DNA from: JBOGED01 sp050743625
Lineage (GTDB): Bacteria; Actinomycetota; Nitriliruptoria; Euzebyales; Egibacteraceae
Direction: 5' to 3'
Assembly (NCBI GenBank): GCA_050743625.1
Contig: JBOGED010000090.1
Location: 1-14,741, forward strand
DNA: 14,741 nucleotides
Part shown: piece by piece, positions 14,034 through 14,741 of the stretch
Layout: the number at the start of each line of letters is the position of its first letter
How positions within the stretch are numbered: the stretch's first letter is position 1
The notes under the pieces: generated by a model
What the model saw: the letters and a program-made list of their open reading frames with translations, nothing else
Database searches by the model: none
What the model was told of the DNA's origin: nothing
Program-made: the position numbers and the translations under genes

Positions 14034-14741
14034 CGCGTGCCACGCTCGGAGGGTTCCCCCGTCTGGGTGGGGGTCACCTCGAACACCTGCCCCGCGCGGA
14101 TGGTAAGAATGCGATCCGCGAGTCCGGCGAAGCCCGCCGGGTCGTGGCTCACGTAGACGACCGCGACCCCCTCGACCTGGACGAGATGCTCCAGAGACTC
14201 GCGCAAGACCGAGCGTGCCTCGGCGTCGACGCCAGTCGTCGGCTCGTCCAGGAGGAGCATGCTCGGCGCGGTGACGAGTGCCCGGGCGATCAGCGCGCGC
14301 TGCTGCTGTCCGCCCGACAAGCGGCCGATGGGGCGCTTACGCACCGCGGCGAGGCCCGTAAGGTCGAGGACGTGCTCGATCCGATCACGCTGCGCGCGCG
14401 ACGGCCGGCGGATCAAGCCAAGCTGTCCCGCCAACCCCGTACCGACGACCTCCTCGACGCTTACGGGTAAGGACGCCTGCGCGACCGCGCGCTGCGGGAC
14501 GTAGCCGATGCGCCCCCAGTCCGTAAAGCTGTCGATCGGGGTACCGAATAGGCGAACCACGCCTTGGGTGGGATGGAGCAGGCCGAGGGCTACACGCGTC
14601 AGCGTGGTCTTGCCCGACCCGTTGGCGCCGACGACGGCGACGAACTCGTGCGTGCGGATCTGGAGCGACACGTCTCGCAGCACGGGAATCCGTTGGTAGG
14701 CGAAGGTCACCCGATCGAGCGTGAGCGCAGGAGCTTTAGAG
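14030..14741 (-). CDS. znuC: Zinc ABC transporter ATP-binding protein (ZnuC-like; 5' end outside window)
   Basis: The minus-strand frame is open to base 14741, reading SKAPALTLDRVTFAYQ at the edge, so the start codon lies beyond the window; the GTG at 14710 falls inside the conserved first strand and is not the start. Visible are Walker A GANGSGKTTL, the Q loop YVPQRA, the ABC signature LSGGQQQRALIARAL, Walker B MLLLDEPTTGVD and the H loop in YVSHD. All ATPase motifs are intact. The protein energises the permease encoded by the overlapping downstream gene and sits on the cytoplasmic side of the membrane. It is the first gene of the zinc operon visible here. Confidence 0.9.
   Translation of the reverse strand, partial: SKAPALTLDRVTFAYQRIPVLRDVSLQIRTHEFVAVVGANGSGKTTLTRVALGLLHPTQGVVRLFGTPIDSFTDWGRIGYVPQRAVAQASLPVSVEEVVGTGLAGQLGLIRRPSRAQRDRIEHVLDLTGLAAVRKRPIGRLSGGQQQRALIARALVTAPSMLLLDEPTTGVDAEARSVLRESLEHLVQVEGVAVVYVSHDPAGFAGLADRILTIRAGQVFEVTPTQTGEPSERGTR

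Overview
The window is high-GC DNA, with GTG starts, purine-rich ribosome sites and tightly overlapping genes. Several families point to an actinomycete-type (Actinomycetota) chromosome: a DUF4190/Septum_form membrane protein, RarA, an F420-type FrhB oxidoreductase and a Zur of the mycobacterial kind. The species cannot be named from the sequence; a deep-branching lineage (Nitriliruptoria, Acidimicrobiia or similar) is only a guess. No tRNA, rRNA, CRISPR array or transposase gene was seen.

Layout. (1) 1-1083, minus: the N-terminal 361 residues of a polysaccharide flippase, leaving the window at base 1. (2) A 172-bp divergent promoter region with a perfect 20-bp palindrome. (3) 1256-4592, plus: a DUF4190/septum-formation protein, then rarA (sharing one base with its stop), then a nucleotidyltransferase of the mannose-1-phosphate guanylyltransferase type. 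(4) 4593-5348: about 390 bp without a recognisable gene but with four hairpins in a row, ending in the orphan C-terminus of an AlbA_2/Schlafen-type ATP-binding regulator (pseudogene). (5) 5414-11360, plus: an OmpR-type response regulator and its histidine kinase (overlapping), a 244-bp spacer, a 1082-residue RND transporter and a 140-residue adaptor lipoprotein (ATGA overlap). (6) 11361-11582: a 178-bp transposon-like inverted-repeat element beside a 16-bp palindrome between convergent genes. (7) 14741-11583, minus: a zinc-uptake operon, znuC (5' end outside the window), znuB, zur, followed by an FrhB-type F420 iron-sulfur oxidoreductase.

How the parts may work together. The flippase and the sugar nucleotidyltransferase fit cell-surface glycan synthesis. 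The two-component system next to the RND pump suggests that an envelope or toxic-compound signal controls the pump. This pump is the most unusual part of the window. It sits in what looks like a monoderm lineage, has no TolC-like partner here, pairs with a lipoprotein adaptor reduced to its membrane-proximal region, and has serine where AcrB has its proton-relay lysine. Zur next to ZnuBC indicates zinc-controlled uptake. The FrhB-type protein downstream of zur may belong to the same zinc-responsive transcript.
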